Assembly (NCBI GenBank): GCA_038235275.1
Contig: JBBSUC010000022.1
Span: 1-64,000 of the forward strand
Direction: 5' to 3'
Length of the DNA: 64,000 nucleotides
Source of the DNA: Persicitalea sp038235275
GTDB taxonomy: Bacteria > Bacteroidota > Bacteroidia > Cytophagales > Spirosomataceae
Part shown: positions 8,339 to 17,518 of the stretch, piece after piece
Layout of the letters: each line of letters opens with the position of its first letter
How positions within the stretch are numbered: the stretch's first letter is position 1
The notes under the pieces: generated by a model
Told to the model about the DNA's origin: nothing
The model's input: only the letters and a program-made list of their open reading frames with translations
The model's database searches: none
Translations under genes and position numbers: made by a program

Positions 8339-8771
8339 AAATAATATAATTAAATAATTTTTATTATTAAAGTTAAATTAGGGCTGTGGATATGTGTACA
8401 AGTATTCTATCCACTCTAGTTCCACTTCAGTCAAGTGGCCCATTGTGTACAAGTTAAGCATTTATCCACGCACTTTCGCGGCTTGTCCACAACTAATCCC
8501 CTGTCTTTCAATCTAACCCTTTTTTCTCCACAAATCGCTGTGAATTGTGGAGGGATAACTCAGCGGCGGTTATCCACCGTCGCTGAAGTGTATCAACAGC
8601 CTGTTAAGTCGCGGTTAGCGGGTAGGTTTTCCACTTAGCATTTGGGGACGCAATCTTTTCCACACTAATCCATTGTTTTCCACAGGGTTTCCCACAATGA
8701 TTGGGCCATTATCCACACCCTTTGCGCGTTTTCCACAGGGTTATGCACATAAAACGCTGTTTCGGGCAAAA
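8339..8771. other. candidate chromosomal replication origin (oriC)
   Basis: A 433-bp gene-free region. Its left end (8338-8380) is almost pure A+T, suitable as the DNA unwinding element. Next to it is a dense array of DnaA-box nonamers (TTATNCACA): exact TTATCCACA at 8709-8717 and TTATGCACA at 8741-8749; TTTTCCACA at 8656-8664, 8676-8684 and 8729-8737; TTATCCACG 8462-8470; TTGTCCACA 8483-8491; TTCTCCACA 8524-8532; TTATCCACC 8570-8578; TTTTCCACT 8627-8635; TTTCCCACA 8688-8696. On the complement are ATATCCACA (8385-8393) and TTGTACACA (8393-8401, 8444-8452). mnmG, which often lies near oriC, is 2.7 kb away. Function is inferred from this architecture. Confidence 0.88.
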
Positions 8772-10385
8772 CTAATCAGCGGTTTTAGGAGGTATGGTGA
8801 AATTGTTGTCGTCAAACTCGAAGTTGGCTTTGATGACGACGGGATCGGGGAAATAGAAGATTCGCTCGGGCTGACGTCCCTGATTGTAGATGCCGGGGTC
8901 CCAGCGGCGATTATTGTTGCGGTCGTCGACCACGCGCAACTGGTACTTGCCTGGCGGCACCTGGGTGAAAGAATAGGGCGACGAATAAGCCGTACGCACG
9001 ACTTTGAATTCTTCATTGACCAGTTCCAGAATAAAGTGCTGTCCCGAATCGGCCAGTATTCGGCCGCGCAAAACGCCGTAATCCTCTTCCTGCAAAACCG
9101 GGTAGCGATAAGTGACAGCAGGAATCGAGTCGCCTTCCACGCTGATGATCGCGCCCTTGGGAATAATCCACTTAATAGAATCCCGCGCCGTGGCCTTACC
9201 CTCGATTATGAGTTCGCTGCGGTACTTGTTCCAGCGCAGCTTCATGGCCGAGAGCGGCTGCTTGGCCAGACTGTCGTTCTGGAGTTGAATCCTTTGAGTA
9301 TCCAGCCGGGCGATGGGTTTGTTAAAAGTGAAAGTAAGCTTGAAATCGCGGGATAAAGGTTGCCCATTGCCAGGCGCCGTAGTCAGGCTGAACGGGTCGA
9401 GTTCGCGGGTCTTGCCACGCTGGGCAAGGAAAGAAATCTTCTGTTGCTGCTCCACAATTTGGCCGAGGGAATCCTTGGCGATAATGACGGCAAGTGTCGT
9501 GTCGGCGGTGCTGTTTCCTCTGAAAAACTTGAGTTGGGTCGGGCTTTCCAACAAATATGCCAGCGAGTCGTCACGCAGAAATTGCACCCCGATGCTATCG
9601 ACGCCTTTGTTGAAAATCAACGTGTAGGTATTCACTTTGGGCGAAGTTCGTTGAACGCGCGGTGCGGTCACGTCAGACAGATACAGTTGGAGATTATAGT
9701 TCATAGTATCGGCACTGACCCTAATGGCCGAATCGAGAAAGGCGACGCGTTCATCCTTGGTATTGTAAAGTTGGTTGCGGTTTTTGTCATCGGTGGCGAT
9801 AAGGCGGTACCTATTCACCTGCACGTTTTCGATGGCGTAGCGGCCGCTGCTGTCGGTGCGGGAAAAATAGTAGGGCTTTTGCTTCTCGGGATTGATGGTA
9901 TCCTTAATTTGATACAGCCCCACTAGGGCGTCAAAGACTGGTTTGTTGGAGCGCAGATCAGTGACGGTGCCGTAAATCCGGGCGGAGTCGATGGTTGGTC
10001 CGGTGCTAAAAACGAGTTTAAGATTTTGCGCAGGATTGCGCTCGGCGAAATCCTTGATGCCGTCCCCAAAGTTGAAAGTGTAGGTAGTGCTGTCCGCGAA
10101 GTCCTTTTTGAAGTCCAGCAGAATTGAGGTCCCCTTTTGTTTCGAGGTATAGGGGTTGTCGGTTTCGGGGGTGATGATGAGTTTCTGCTGAATGTTGTCC
10201 ACGATGACGTATTCGTCGAAGAACAGTTCGATTTCCTTCCCCTTGAAATTACGGGTTTCGTTGGGCGGATTCGATTCCAATAAGGTTGGGGCGATGATGT
10301 CTTTCTTCCCGCCCGTGGGGGCAACCTGCTGGGCGCAGCGCGAGAGGATGACAAGGGACAGAAGCAGTAGCAAATATTTTTTCAT
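8772..10385 (-). CDS. Ig-like domain lipoprotein (SbsA-type Ig)
   Basis: This 537-residue protein starts with MKKYLLLLLSLVILSRC, a lipoprotein signal with Cys17. CAQQVAPTGGKKDIIAPTLL follows, the usual mature start of a Bacteroidota lipoprotein family with an N-terminal SbsA-like Ig domain (about 30-130: FKGKEIELFFDEYV, TYTFNFGDGI). Further beta domains follow (carboxypeptidase-regulatory-like near 140-230, DSSGRYAIENVQVNRYRL), and the C-terminal part ends with a strand-rich module (GKYQLRVVDDRNNNRRWDPG). The role is unknown, probably at the cell surface. The ATG at 10385 is preferred to the one at 10415, which would put ten residues before the signal peptide. Its 3' end abuts the origin region. 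Confidence 0.85.
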   Translation of the reverse strand: MKKYLLLLLSLVILSRCAQQVAPTGGKKDIIAPTLLESNPPNETRNFKGKEIELFFDEYVIVDNIQQKLIITPETDNPYTSKQKGTSILLDFKKDFADSTTYTFNFGDGIKDFAERNPAQNLKLVFSTGPTIDSARIYGTVTDLRSNKPVFDALVGLYQIKDTINPEKQKPYYFSRTDSSGRYAIENVQVNRYRLIATDDKNRNQLYNTKDERVAFLDSAIRVSADTMNYNLQLYLSDVTAPRVQRTSPKVNTYTLIFNKGVDSIGVQFLRDDSLAYLLESPTQLKFFRGNSTADTTLAVIIAKDSLGQIVEQQQKISFLAQRGKTRELDPFSLTTAPGNGQPLSRDFKLTFTFNKPIARLDTQRIQLQNDSLAKQPLSAMKLRWNKYRSELIIEGKATARDSIKWIIPKGAIISVEGDSIPAVTYRYPVLQEEDYGVLRGRILADSGQHFILELVNEEFKVVRTAYSSPYSFTQVPPGKYQLRVVDDRNNNRRWDPGIYNQGRQPERIFYFPDPVVIKANFEFDDNNFTIPPKTAD

Positions 10386-10442
10386 GCAAAAATTCAGATT
10401 TAAAATGCCCCGCAAGGTAGGCAGAATCGGGGCGGTCAGTCA

Positions 10443-10483
10443 ACTAAAAACCCCCAATACCAACGCGTGGTACTGAGGGTTCA
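10443..10483 (-). terminator. rho-independent terminator after the methyltransferase gene
   Basis: Read on the complement, AACCCTCAGTACC and GGTATTGGGGG form an imperfect stem around an ACGCGTT loop, followed by GGGTTTTTAG. It lies between the methyltransferase stop and the Ig lipoprotein start, so it would separate the two transcripts. Confidence 0.6.
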
Positions 10484-10533
10484 ATATGGTAGCGGAGTCA
10501 GTTTTAAAGTTTTTTAATAGATCAATCGTTCAA

Positions 10534-11436
10534 CTAGGCTTTGCCAAGAACATAAATAACGCTGGAAGTATTAGGGGACCCATTCGCTATTTTGCGTCCT
10601 TTCCAATTGGAAACCGATCCCCTCCAAACGCTCTGCGGCAGATTCGTTTTTCCCGATTGGTAGCGGGTACTTAGTAGCCCGACGTAGTAGGCGTCAAACC
10701 ACATCGGTAAAATTTCCTCAACTCGAAAACCGTGCTTCTCCGCCAACTGCTGCATGGACTTTTTGGAAAAATGATAGAGGTGCCGCGGCACATCGTAAGC
10801 TGCCCAGTTTTCTTTGAAGGCCTGCGCGTCGTTCGATTCTGGATTGGGAACGGCGATGAATAACTTTCCTTTTTCAGCCAGATGTTTCTGTAGCCATTCC
10901 ATCGTTTCGTTCAGGCGATGCACGTGTTCCAAGACATGCCACATGGTAATGGCGTCGTATTGTTTGTTAGCAAAAAAGGGATCGTCGATTGTTTCGTAGA
11001 CGTCCTCCCCTATCCTACTTTGTCCGATGGCGCGGGCTTGTGCGTCGGGTTCCGTGCCGTTCACCTGCCAGCCCGCTGCCTTAGCTTGGGAAAGAAAAAA
11101 ACCCGTGCCGCTGCCAACATCGAGCAAAATATTCTTCTTCCCTAAGGCTCGATCCAACAGTCCTATTTTTTGCTGCGTCGTATGATTCCTGACCTGATTA
11201 TAAATCGTGCTCATCACATCACGCGCCTCATCGTGGTGTGAAATATACTCCGTCGACTCGTAGTACCGCCCGATCTCTTCGGCGGGCGGACGCGGATTTG
11301 TGAATTTAAAGCCGCAGGTGTCGCAAACTACAAGTTGGAATTCTGCCTGTGAAACGGTGTGGTCTTTTACCCGTAAAAAATCATTAAACCGGGTCGATTG
11401 ACAAACCGGGCATTGGGTGAGCGTTTCAAGAATCAT
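10534..11436 (-). CDS. class I SAM-dependent methyltransferase with N-terminal zinc-ribbon
   Basis: This is a 300-residue protein. The N-terminus has two CxxC pairs (CPVCQ near 8-12 and CDTCGFKFTNPRP near 38), typical of the methyltransferases that act on sugars or cell-surface polymers. The SAM-binding glycine motif is LLDVGSGTGFFLSQA near 105, followed by an acidic GTEPD, and the post-motif is AITMWHVLEHVHRLNE. The substrate cannot be inferred. Its ATG overlaps the mnmG stop by 4 nt (ATGA), so it is translationally coupled to mnmG. A terminator lies downstream. Confidence 0.85.
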   Translation of the reverse strand: MILETLTQCPVCQSTRFNDFLRVKDHTVSQAEFQLVVCDTCGFKFTNPRPPAEEIGRYYESTEYISHHDEARDVMSTIYNQVRNHTTQQKIGLLDRALGKKNILLDVGSGTGFFLSQAKAAGWQVNGTEPDAQARAIGQSRIGEDVYETIDDPFFANKQYDAITMWHVLEHVHRLNETMEWLQKHLAEKGKLFIAVPNPESNDAQAFKENWAAYDVPRHLYHFSKKSMQQLAEKHGFRVEEILPMWFDAYYVGLLSTRYQSGKTNLPQSVWRGSVSNWKGRKIANGSPNTSSVIYVLGKA

Positions 11437-13295
11437 CTGCCTATATGAATTATAAGTACCGAAATATCCGATGGGCTGACGCCGCTGATGCGCGAGGCTT
11501 GCCCTATGGTTTGGGGCTTTGCTTTCTTTAATTTTTCTCGTCCCTCAAAGGATAGCGCCTGTACTTTGTCGTAGTTAAAACCCCCGACGATGGCCAAATC
11601 TTCCATGCGGCTCATCTTCTCCACCATCATTTGCTCTTTCTCGATATAGCTGTCGTACTTGACGTGAATTTCGGTTTGCTCGATGGCATCTTTGTCGAAG
11701 TCGTTAAGGGAGTCCGAAAACTGCGGCTGCATTTCCCTGATTTCTTTCATTGTCAATTGCGGCCTTTTCAGTAGTTGGTGGAGTGTCGTTTTGTCCTTGA
11801 TGTGTGAAGTATGGTAGCCTTCCAACTGCGTATTCACTTCTTCGGGCGTCACTTTGATTTTCATTAATTCATTTACCAATTCCTCCGTTTGCGCGATTTT
11901 GCGTTGAACATTTTCCAGCCGTTGGTCGTCAGCCAAGCCCACCGCGTGGCTTCTTTCCGTCAGGCGAATGTCGGCGTTGTCCTGCCGAAGTAGCGTTCGA
12001 TACTCAGCCCGCGAAGTGAACATTCGGTAGGGTTCCTCGGTGCCTTTATTAATGAGGTCGTCGATCAAAACCCCGATGTACGCCTCTGACCTTTTCAGCA
12101 CGAAAGGATTCTGCTCACGCACTTTCAAGTGGGCGTTCATCCCCGCCATCAAACCCTGACAAGCTGCCTCCTCGTAGCCCGTGGTGCCATTTATTTGTCC
12201 GGCAAAATAAAGGTTCTTGATCAGGTGCGTTTCCAGCGTCAGTTTCAACTGGGTTGGCGGAAAGTAATCATACTCGATAGCATAGCCGGGGCGGAACATC
12301 TTTACTTTTTCAAAGCCAGGAATTTCTTTCAAGGCTCTCAACTGAATATCCTCCGGCAAAGAAGTCGAGAAACCATTGACGTACACCTCTACCGTGTTCC
12401 AGCCTTCTGGCTCTACGAAAATCTGGTGGCGATCTTTATCGGCAAACCGATTGATTTTGTCTTCCACAGACGGACAATACCTGGGTCCAAGCCCTTTGAT
12501 GCGCCCCGAGAACATCGGTGATTTATCAAATCCGGTTTTCAGGATATCGTGGACTTTTTGGTTGGTGTAGGTAATCCAGCAACTTCGTTGTGTTACCAGT
12601 GACTTTGTGTCGGTGTAGGAAAATTTGCCGGGAGCTTCGTCACCGGGTTGCTCTTCCATGAGTTGATAATTTAGTGAACGACCATCTACGCGCGGCGGCG
12701 TCCCGGTTTTCATGCGTCCCGACTCAAATCCTAGCGTTTCCAGTTGCTCAGTAATTCCGGTTGCTGCCCTCTCCCCTGTTCTGCCGCCGCCGAAGTTTTT
12801 CTCGCCGATATGAATGAGTCCATTCAGGAAAGTACCGTTCGTCAGTATGACACTTTTTGCTTTTATCTCAATGCCCAGATTTGTCCTTATGCCTACTACC
12901 CGACTATCTTGCAAGATTAAACCATTAACCATATCCTGCCAAAAGTCGACGTTAGATGTTTTTTCCAAAGTTTCCCGCCATTCGTTAGCAAACTTTTGGC
13001 GGTCGCTCTGGCAACGCGGACTCCACATGGCTGGTCCTTTGGAACGATTCAGCATTCGGAACTGAATCATGGTTTTGTCGCTGATGATTCCCGATTGTCC
13101 ACCCAACGCATCTACCTCTCGAACGATTTGTCCTTTGGCTACGCCGCCCATCGCCGGGTTGCATGACATCTGCGCGATGGTGTGCATATTCATAGTGACC
13201 AGCAAAACTTTGGATCCCATGTTGGCAGCAGCGGCAGCGGCTTCGCAGCCTGCGTGTCCAGCCCCGACCACGATCACATCGTATTCTTCAAACAT
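11433..13295 (-). CDS. mnmG: tRNA uridine-5-carboxymethylaminomethyl modification enzyme MnmG (GidA)
   Basis: This 620-residue FAD protein works with MnmE to make cmnm5U34 in tRNAs that read NNA/NNG codons. The dinucleotide fold is VVGAGHAGCEAAAAAANMG near residues 11-29. The signature PRYCPSVEDKI and the FAD-proximal INGTTGYEEAACQGL are present, and the C-terminal helical MnmE-binding domain is complete. Length is as expected. It lies 2.7 kb from the proposed oriC; gidA next to the origin is a common bacterial arrangement. A perfect inverted repeat at 13313-13339 lies between it and ybeY. Confidence 0.97.
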   Translation of the reverse strand: MFEEYDVIVVGAGHAGCEAAAAAANMGSKVLLVTMNMHTIAQMSCNPAMGGVAKGQIVREVDALGGQSGIISDKTMIQFRMLNRSKGPAMWSPRCQSDRQKFANEWRETLEKTSNVDFWQDMVNGLILQDSRVVGIRTNLGIEIKAKSVILTNGTFLNGLIHIGEKNFGGGRTGERAATGITEQLETLGFESGRMKTGTPPRVDGRSLNYQLMEEQPGDEAPGKFSYTDTKSLVTQRSCWITYTNQKVHDILKTGFDKSPMFSGRIKGLGPRYCPSVEDKINRFADKDRHQIFVEPEGWNTVEVYVNGFSTSLPEDIQLRALKEIPGFEKVKMFRPGYAIEYDYFPPTQLKLTLETHLIKNLYFAGQINGTTGYEEAACQGLMAGMNAHLKVREQNPFVLKRSEAYIGVLIDDLINKGTEEPYRMFTSRAEYRTLLRQDNADIRLTERSHAVGLADDQRLENVQRKIAQTEELVNELMKIKVTPEEVNTQLEGYHTSHIKDKTTLHQLLKRPQLTMKEIREMQPQFSDSLNDFDKDAIEQTEIHVKYDSYIEKEQMMVEKMSRMEDLAIVGGFNYDKVQALSFEGREKLKKAKPQTIGQASRISGVSPSDISVLIIHIGR

Positions 13296-13312
13296 TTTGA
13301 TTTAAATTAAAA

Positions 13313-13339
13313 AGAGTCTCGACTTTCCGTCGAGACTCT
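13313..13339. terminator. perfect 11-bp hairpin between ybeY and mnmG
   Basis: AGAGTCTCGAC (13313-13323) and GTCGAGACTCT (13329-13339) form a perfect stem with a 5-nt loop. Both flanks are rich in A or T (TTTAAATTAAAA to the left, GAGTTTTTG to the right), so it could terminate in either direction. Here it would end the ybeY transcript, or partly attenuate transcription into mnmG. Confidence 0.8.
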
Positions 13340-13380
13340 GAGTTTTTGTGAAATTTCACAAAGTGTTCCACGTGGAAAGA

Positions 13381-13821
13381 TTATTGGTATTTGTAGTTCT
13401 TGAGAAAATAATCTTCTTTATCCGTGATCTTTTCCTTCTCCACGTCGGATTCATCATTGTACCCAAGCAAATGAAGAACACCATGAACCATGACACGACG
13501 AAGTTCTTCATCTTCCTTTACCTCGTTGGTAGCGGCATTTTCATTGACGCGATCGATACTAATGTAAATCTCACCTTCGATCTGCTTAGCATCGTCACTC
13601 GTATCGAAAGTAATGATGTCAGTATAAAAGTCATGGTTGAGATGCTCGCGATTCATGTTAAGCAAATATTCGTCAGAACAGAAAATGTAGTTCAATGAGT
13701 TCAACTCATGTTCTTCCTGGTTAATAACAAATTTCAACCATCGCCGTGCTTTAGTCGGATTTGATAGTTCGTGTTCCACATCCTCCGAAAAGAACTGGAT
13801 AAGGGATTTCAAAGTTGCCAT
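13381..13821 (-). CDS. ybeY: endoribonuclease YbeY (rRNA maturation factor)
   Basis: This 146-residue protein belongs to UPF0054/YbeY, a Zn-dependent RNase used in 16S rRNA 3' maturation and ribosome quality control. The metal-binding motif is HGVLHLLGYNDESD near residues 110-123. The third ligand position has Asp-containing sequence instead of the proteobacterial H, as in other Bacteroidota members. EIYISIDRVNENA is the conserved strand before it. It is flanked by DUF4175 upstream and mnmG downstream on the same strand. Confidence 0.93.
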   Translation of the reverse strand: MATLKSLIQFFSEDVEHELSNPTKARRWLKFVINQEEHELNSLNYIFCSDEYLLNMNREHLNHDFYTDIITFDTSDDAKQIEGEIYISIDRVNENAATNEVKEDEELRRVMVHGVLHLLGYNDESDVEKEKITDKEDYFLKNYKYQ

Positions 13822-13984
13822 AAATCTTAGTGTGTAGTGAATGATAAAACGAACGCCAGCAACTTTTGTATATCTAAGAGTTACTGCCGGGCGGGAAAAT
13901 TACACAAACAATTACAAACTAGCATGAAATAGCCATAAAAAAGATGTTGAAACCGCTAATTATTGAACAAATGGCTGAATTTTT

Positions 13985-16900
13985 TTATTGACCAGAGCTG
14001 TTTCGTCGGAAATAAGCGTCTACCTCACGTTTGTAGAAAGGAGAAAGTGTGGGAGGAATAGAGCGGAGCAATTCGGTTTGCTTCTCTTTCTCACGAATAT
14101 ACTGCTCAAAAGCGGGTGGTGGACGGCGGATTACTTCGCCAGCCGATTCACCCTTACGCTTGTCATCTTCGCCCTGCTCGCGCATAGCTTTTTCGGATTC
14201 CAGCAACCGGGTAACGATCTCCTGGTTACGTTTAATTAATTCCTGATTGACGCGCTTATTGACCAAATCAGTTTCGGATTCTTCCATCTTCTCCATTAAC
14301 TCCTTCAACTCGTTGCCAAACTTCTGCCCATTTTCAGTCCCTTTTTGGGAGTCCATCATCTCCTGAATCATCTTCCGAATCATGGCTTGCTCGGCGGCCA
14401 TGCGGGCGAGTTGCTCGGACGTACCGCCTTGCCCCTCCTGTCCCTGCCCTTGTCCACTTTTCCCCTTACCCATTTGTTTGAGCTGCTCGTTCAAGCCCTG
14501 CTGTCGTTGGCTGGCACCGGGCGATTTTCCTTTGCCCTTCCCCTTACCTTTGCCACTGCCGGGCATGGCCATTGCCATCGCCATTTGCTGCTGCATCTGT
14601 CGGAAAACATCGCTCAACATTAACGCCAGGTTGTTCATGGAAGTCATGGCAAACTGCTGCTTGGAGGTAGCGACATTCAAGCGACGGTCTTTAATATTCG
14701 TGACACTTTCGCCCATGTAGGACTTCATGTCATTCAATTCGCGGGTAATGAAAGATTGAATTTGAATCACGCGATTAGCCAGCGTGTAGAGGCTATCCTC
14801 TATAATCTTAGCATCGTCCTGCAATTTGAGTTGCTCTTGGCCCAGCGTCACGAAACGTGGGTCCTGTAAATTAACGCCTTTGAAATCCTTCATCAATTTT
14901 TCTTGGTCAAAAGACAGCGTGATAAGGTTTTCCAAAATGTCGCGCAAGGCGGCGAGATCTTCCTCCATCTGCTGCATTTGGGCGCTCATCATCGACTCAG
15001 ACATCGACGATGACATTTTTTTCATCGACTTAGCCGCTTTCTTTTGGGCTTCTGAGGCTTCCGGGTTTTTCTGCTGGTCGAGTTTTTCGTTGCCTTTGTC
15101 CATTTGCTCCTCGGCCTTATCTTGTTCCTCCTCCTGGGTGTCGGGCTTTTCGTCGATCTCCTCCCCCATCTTCTCTATTTCGTCAAGGTCTTCCTTAGTC
15201 TTCTCAAATTCCTCTTTGATTTTTTCCTGCTCTTTTTTCAGCTCCTCATTCTTTGCCTTTTTGTCTTCAGCGTTCTTCGTTTTTTCGTTTTCTTTGGACT
15301 TGTCGGCCAGCTTATCCTCTTTCTCGGCGAGTTCTTCCAGCTTCTCCACGGCATCCTCCATCTTCTGGTCCATCTGCATTTTCTTGAAGAGGTTCAGCGT
15401 CCGTTCGAGTTCTTTCTCCATATTATTCTCCTTGTTGCGCAGTTGCTCGAGCATCTTAGTCATGCGCTCGCTCTGCTTCTTTTCCAGGAGTTTTTCCAAT
15501 TCCTTATAGAGCTTGCTGGTTTCGTCGTCCATTAAGTCGTCCATCAGTTTCTGCAACTGATCCAGCTTTTTCTGGGTCTCTTCGTTCTGCTGCTTGAATT
15601 GGTTGGACTTCTCGTTGGTCGCCTTATTCTGGTCTTGCAACGAGCGGACTTGCTCCATCAGATCTTCGCGTTTTTTAATAATATCCTCGACCTGCTTGCG
15701 CTCCTGGAAGTCCAGATCTTTATTGGTTTTCAATCTTTTTTCAAGATTTTCAAGATCCTTTTCCAGACTCTGCGCCTTTTTCAAAGCATCCTCCATTTGC
15801 TTCTCCGTCTGTTTGGCCGATTTCTCGACTTCTTCCTTCAACTTATCCTTGCTCGGTACGGCAAAGTTGATCGTCCGTGAGCGGGCGCTTTTAGGGCCAT
15901 TCACGCCGTCGTTGTCCCACACCTGAGCGTAGTACTCGATTTTATCGCCAGGAGCCAGTTTGAGGCTATCCACGTACCATTGGAAGTAAAAACTCTGGGT
16001 GTTGACGGTCTTATTGAAAGGTACGTTGATACTTTTAGACCCCGCTGTTTTATTGTCCTCTGGCTTGTCTTCCCGGTGGACGGTATAGAAGACTTTCAAT
16101 TGAGAAAAGCCGTAATCGTCACTGATGGAGCCGCCCAAAACGAGGTAGTTGTATAGCGTAGTGTCCTGGAAGTTTTCCAGCGAAAGTACCGGATGTTTAT
16201 CAGGAATGACGTTTATGTAATAGCCGATTTTCTCGGCGTTAGGCGTCTCGTTGTTTTCCAGCAAAACCTGATACTGTGAAGAGCGACGCATTGATTTTTG
16301 GTACTGAAAGCGCTTGGCATCCTGATTTTTCGCCTTGTAAAGCAGCGTATCATTCTCAAATTTTAGACCCAGCGCCTTGGTCGCCGAGGTATTGAAGTTC
16401 CATTCTACCACCGTACCTTCGGGAACCGTCATATTGCCCACGTTAGCCAGGCCCTCAGCGGGTTTATTAAGATAAGCCGGGTAATGCAGATTGACATCGA
16501 AGGAAAGCAAGCTAGGCCGCTCAATGACCTTCAAATTATAACTTTCGGAGGCAAAGCCCGCCGCGTCAAACGAGAATTGGACGTTGCGCTGCACGTTCTT
16601 GAAGGTATAGGAAAATTCCCGGTCGCCTTCCTGATTAAGCTTAAAGCGAGTGCCATTTTGCACCAGATAAACCGCCTGGGGCAAGGCTTCACCTTTGAGT
16701 GTCAAATCCAGCTTAAAGTCTTCGTTACGGAAGGCTTTCAAGTCCTTGTTCTTGACCTCGAAAGTAAAAGGCGCGTAGGTGTAGTTCTTTTGGAAGTGGA
16801 TGATGCGATCGGAACTGGACGTGAAGAAACTGGGATTGAACAGTAAAATCACGGCGATAGCCGCCAAAGGGTAAACCGCGTATTTGATGTACTGCTTGTT

Positions 16901-17359
16901 TTCTTGAAAGCGAATGGCGTCGGCAAAGCGCACGACCAAGAGCTGACCGGATTTTTGCCGGATACTGGCGTCGATGAGGTCGGTTTGTCGCCCTGAGAGA
17001 GATTGCAGTTGAAGCGTATTAAGCAGTTTGTCGCCAATCTCGGGGAAGTACTGGCCTATTTGCGAAGCTGCCGCTTCGTTAGAAATCGGTTGTCGTAGTC
17101 CGTACAAGTTAATTAGTGGCTGCACTACCCACTGATAAAGAGAGAACAGCAGCACCGCCAGAAAACCGAAGAACAGCGTCCCCCGCAATCCCGAACTGAA
17201 CCGCCCGAAATATTCCAAAGTATTGAAGGCTAAGAAGACACTCAGCAATAAAGCCGCCGAAAAAATGACGCCTTTAAGCAAACGGTTCTGGTAGTATTTC
17301 TGGCGGTATTCCTGAATTCTCAGGAGCAAAGTGCCGGCCGAAGCAGTTGAAGCTGCCAT
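13985..17359 (-). CDS. DUF4175 family membrane and coiled-coil protein
   Basis: This 1124-residue protein has two N-terminal membrane segments (about 25-45 and 58-78) and a third near 158-175 (YAVYPLAAIAVILLF). Ig-like beta domains follow to about 510. A very long charged coiled coil rich in Glu, Lys and Gln spans about 510-760, with further helices to 870. A low-complexity linker GSGKGKGKGKGK lies near 930, followed by more helices. This layout fits the Bacteroidota DUF4175 family, for which no function is established. The topology suggests an envelope protein with a large periplasmic part. It lies upstream of ybeY on the same strand. Confidence 0.8.
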   Translation of the reverse strand: MAASTASAGTLLLRIQEYRQKYYQNRLLKGVIFSAALLLSVFLAFNTLEYFGRFSSGLRGTLFFGFLAVLLFSLYQWVVQPLINLYGLRQPISNEAAASQIGQYFPEIGDKLLNTLQLQSLSGRQTDLIDASIRQKSGQLLVVRFADAIRFQENKQYIKYAVYPLAAIAVILLFNPSFFTSSSDRIIHFQKNYTYAPFTFEVKNKDLKAFRNEDFKLDLTLKGEALPQAVYLVQNGTRFKLNQEGDREFSYTFKNVQRNVQFSFDAAGFASESYNLKVIERPSLLSFDVNLHYPAYLNKPAEGLANVGNMTVPEGTVVEWNFNTSATKALGLKFENDTLLYKAKNQDAKRFQYQKSMRRSSQYQVLLENNETPNAEKIGYYINVIPDKHPVLSLENFQDTTLYNYLVLGGSISDDYGFSQLKVFYTVHREDKPEDNKTAGSKSINVPFNKTVNTQSFYFQWYVDSLKLAPGDKIEYYAQVWDNDGVNGPKSARSRTINFAVPSKDKLKEEVEKSAKQTEKQMEDALKKAQSLEKDLENLEKRLKTNKDLDFQERKQVEDIIKKREDLMEQVRSLQDQNKATNEKSNQFKQQNEETQKKLDQLQKLMDDLMDDETSKLYKELEKLLEKKQSERMTKMLEQLRNKENNMEKELERTLNLFKKMQMDQKMEDAVEKLEELAEKEDKLADKSKENEKTKNAEDKKAKNEELKKEQEKIKEEFEKTKEDLDEIEKMGEEIDEKPDTQEEEQDKAEEQMDKGNEKLDQQKNPEASEAQKKAAKSMKKMSSSMSESMMSAQMQQMEEDLAALRDILENLITLSFDQEKLMKDFKGVNLQDPRFVTLGQEQLKLQDDAKIIEDSLYTLANRVIQIQSFITRELNDMKSYMGESVTNIKDRRLNVATSKQQFAMTSMNNLALMLSDVFRQMQQQMAMAMAMPGSGKGKGKGKGKSPGASQRQQGLNEQLKQMGKGKSGQGQGQEGQGGTSEQLARMAAEQAMIRKMIQEMMDSQKGTENGQKFGNELKELMEKMEESETDLVNKRVNQELIKRNQEIVTRLLESEKAMREQGEDDKRKGESAGEVIRRPPPAFEQYIREKEKQTELLRSIPPTLSPFYKREVDAYFRRNSSGQ

Positions 17360-17439
17360 ATATTTTTCACGTTAAGGTTTAGTCTTTTCAGGTACGCAGC
17401 AATTATCGTGCAGAGGATACGCGGCGCATTCAGCTACAA

Positions 17440-17490
17440 GATAAAAAGAAAAAGCCGAAGCGACAGAAAATTTTGTTTCGGTCGCTTCGG
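17440..17490 (-). terminator. terminator of the trp operon
   Basis: CCGAAGCGAC (17455-17464) pairs with GTCGCTTCGG (17481-17490). On the complement the stem is followed by CTTTTTCTTTTTATC. It lies 28 nt past the trpA stop. Confidence 0.85.
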
Positions 17491-17518
17491 ACAATTAACT
17501 CAAAAAGCTGCGTGTTTG

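Noticed and set aside
7280..8344. Plus-strand ORF of 354 codons opposite the TPR gene
   Set aside because: Shadow of the TPR coding frame; translation lacks any recognisable domain and it has no start signals.
13985..17359. DUF4175 Gly-Lys repeat region as a separate repeat element
   Set aside because: It is in frame within a long intact protein and fits a flexible linker.
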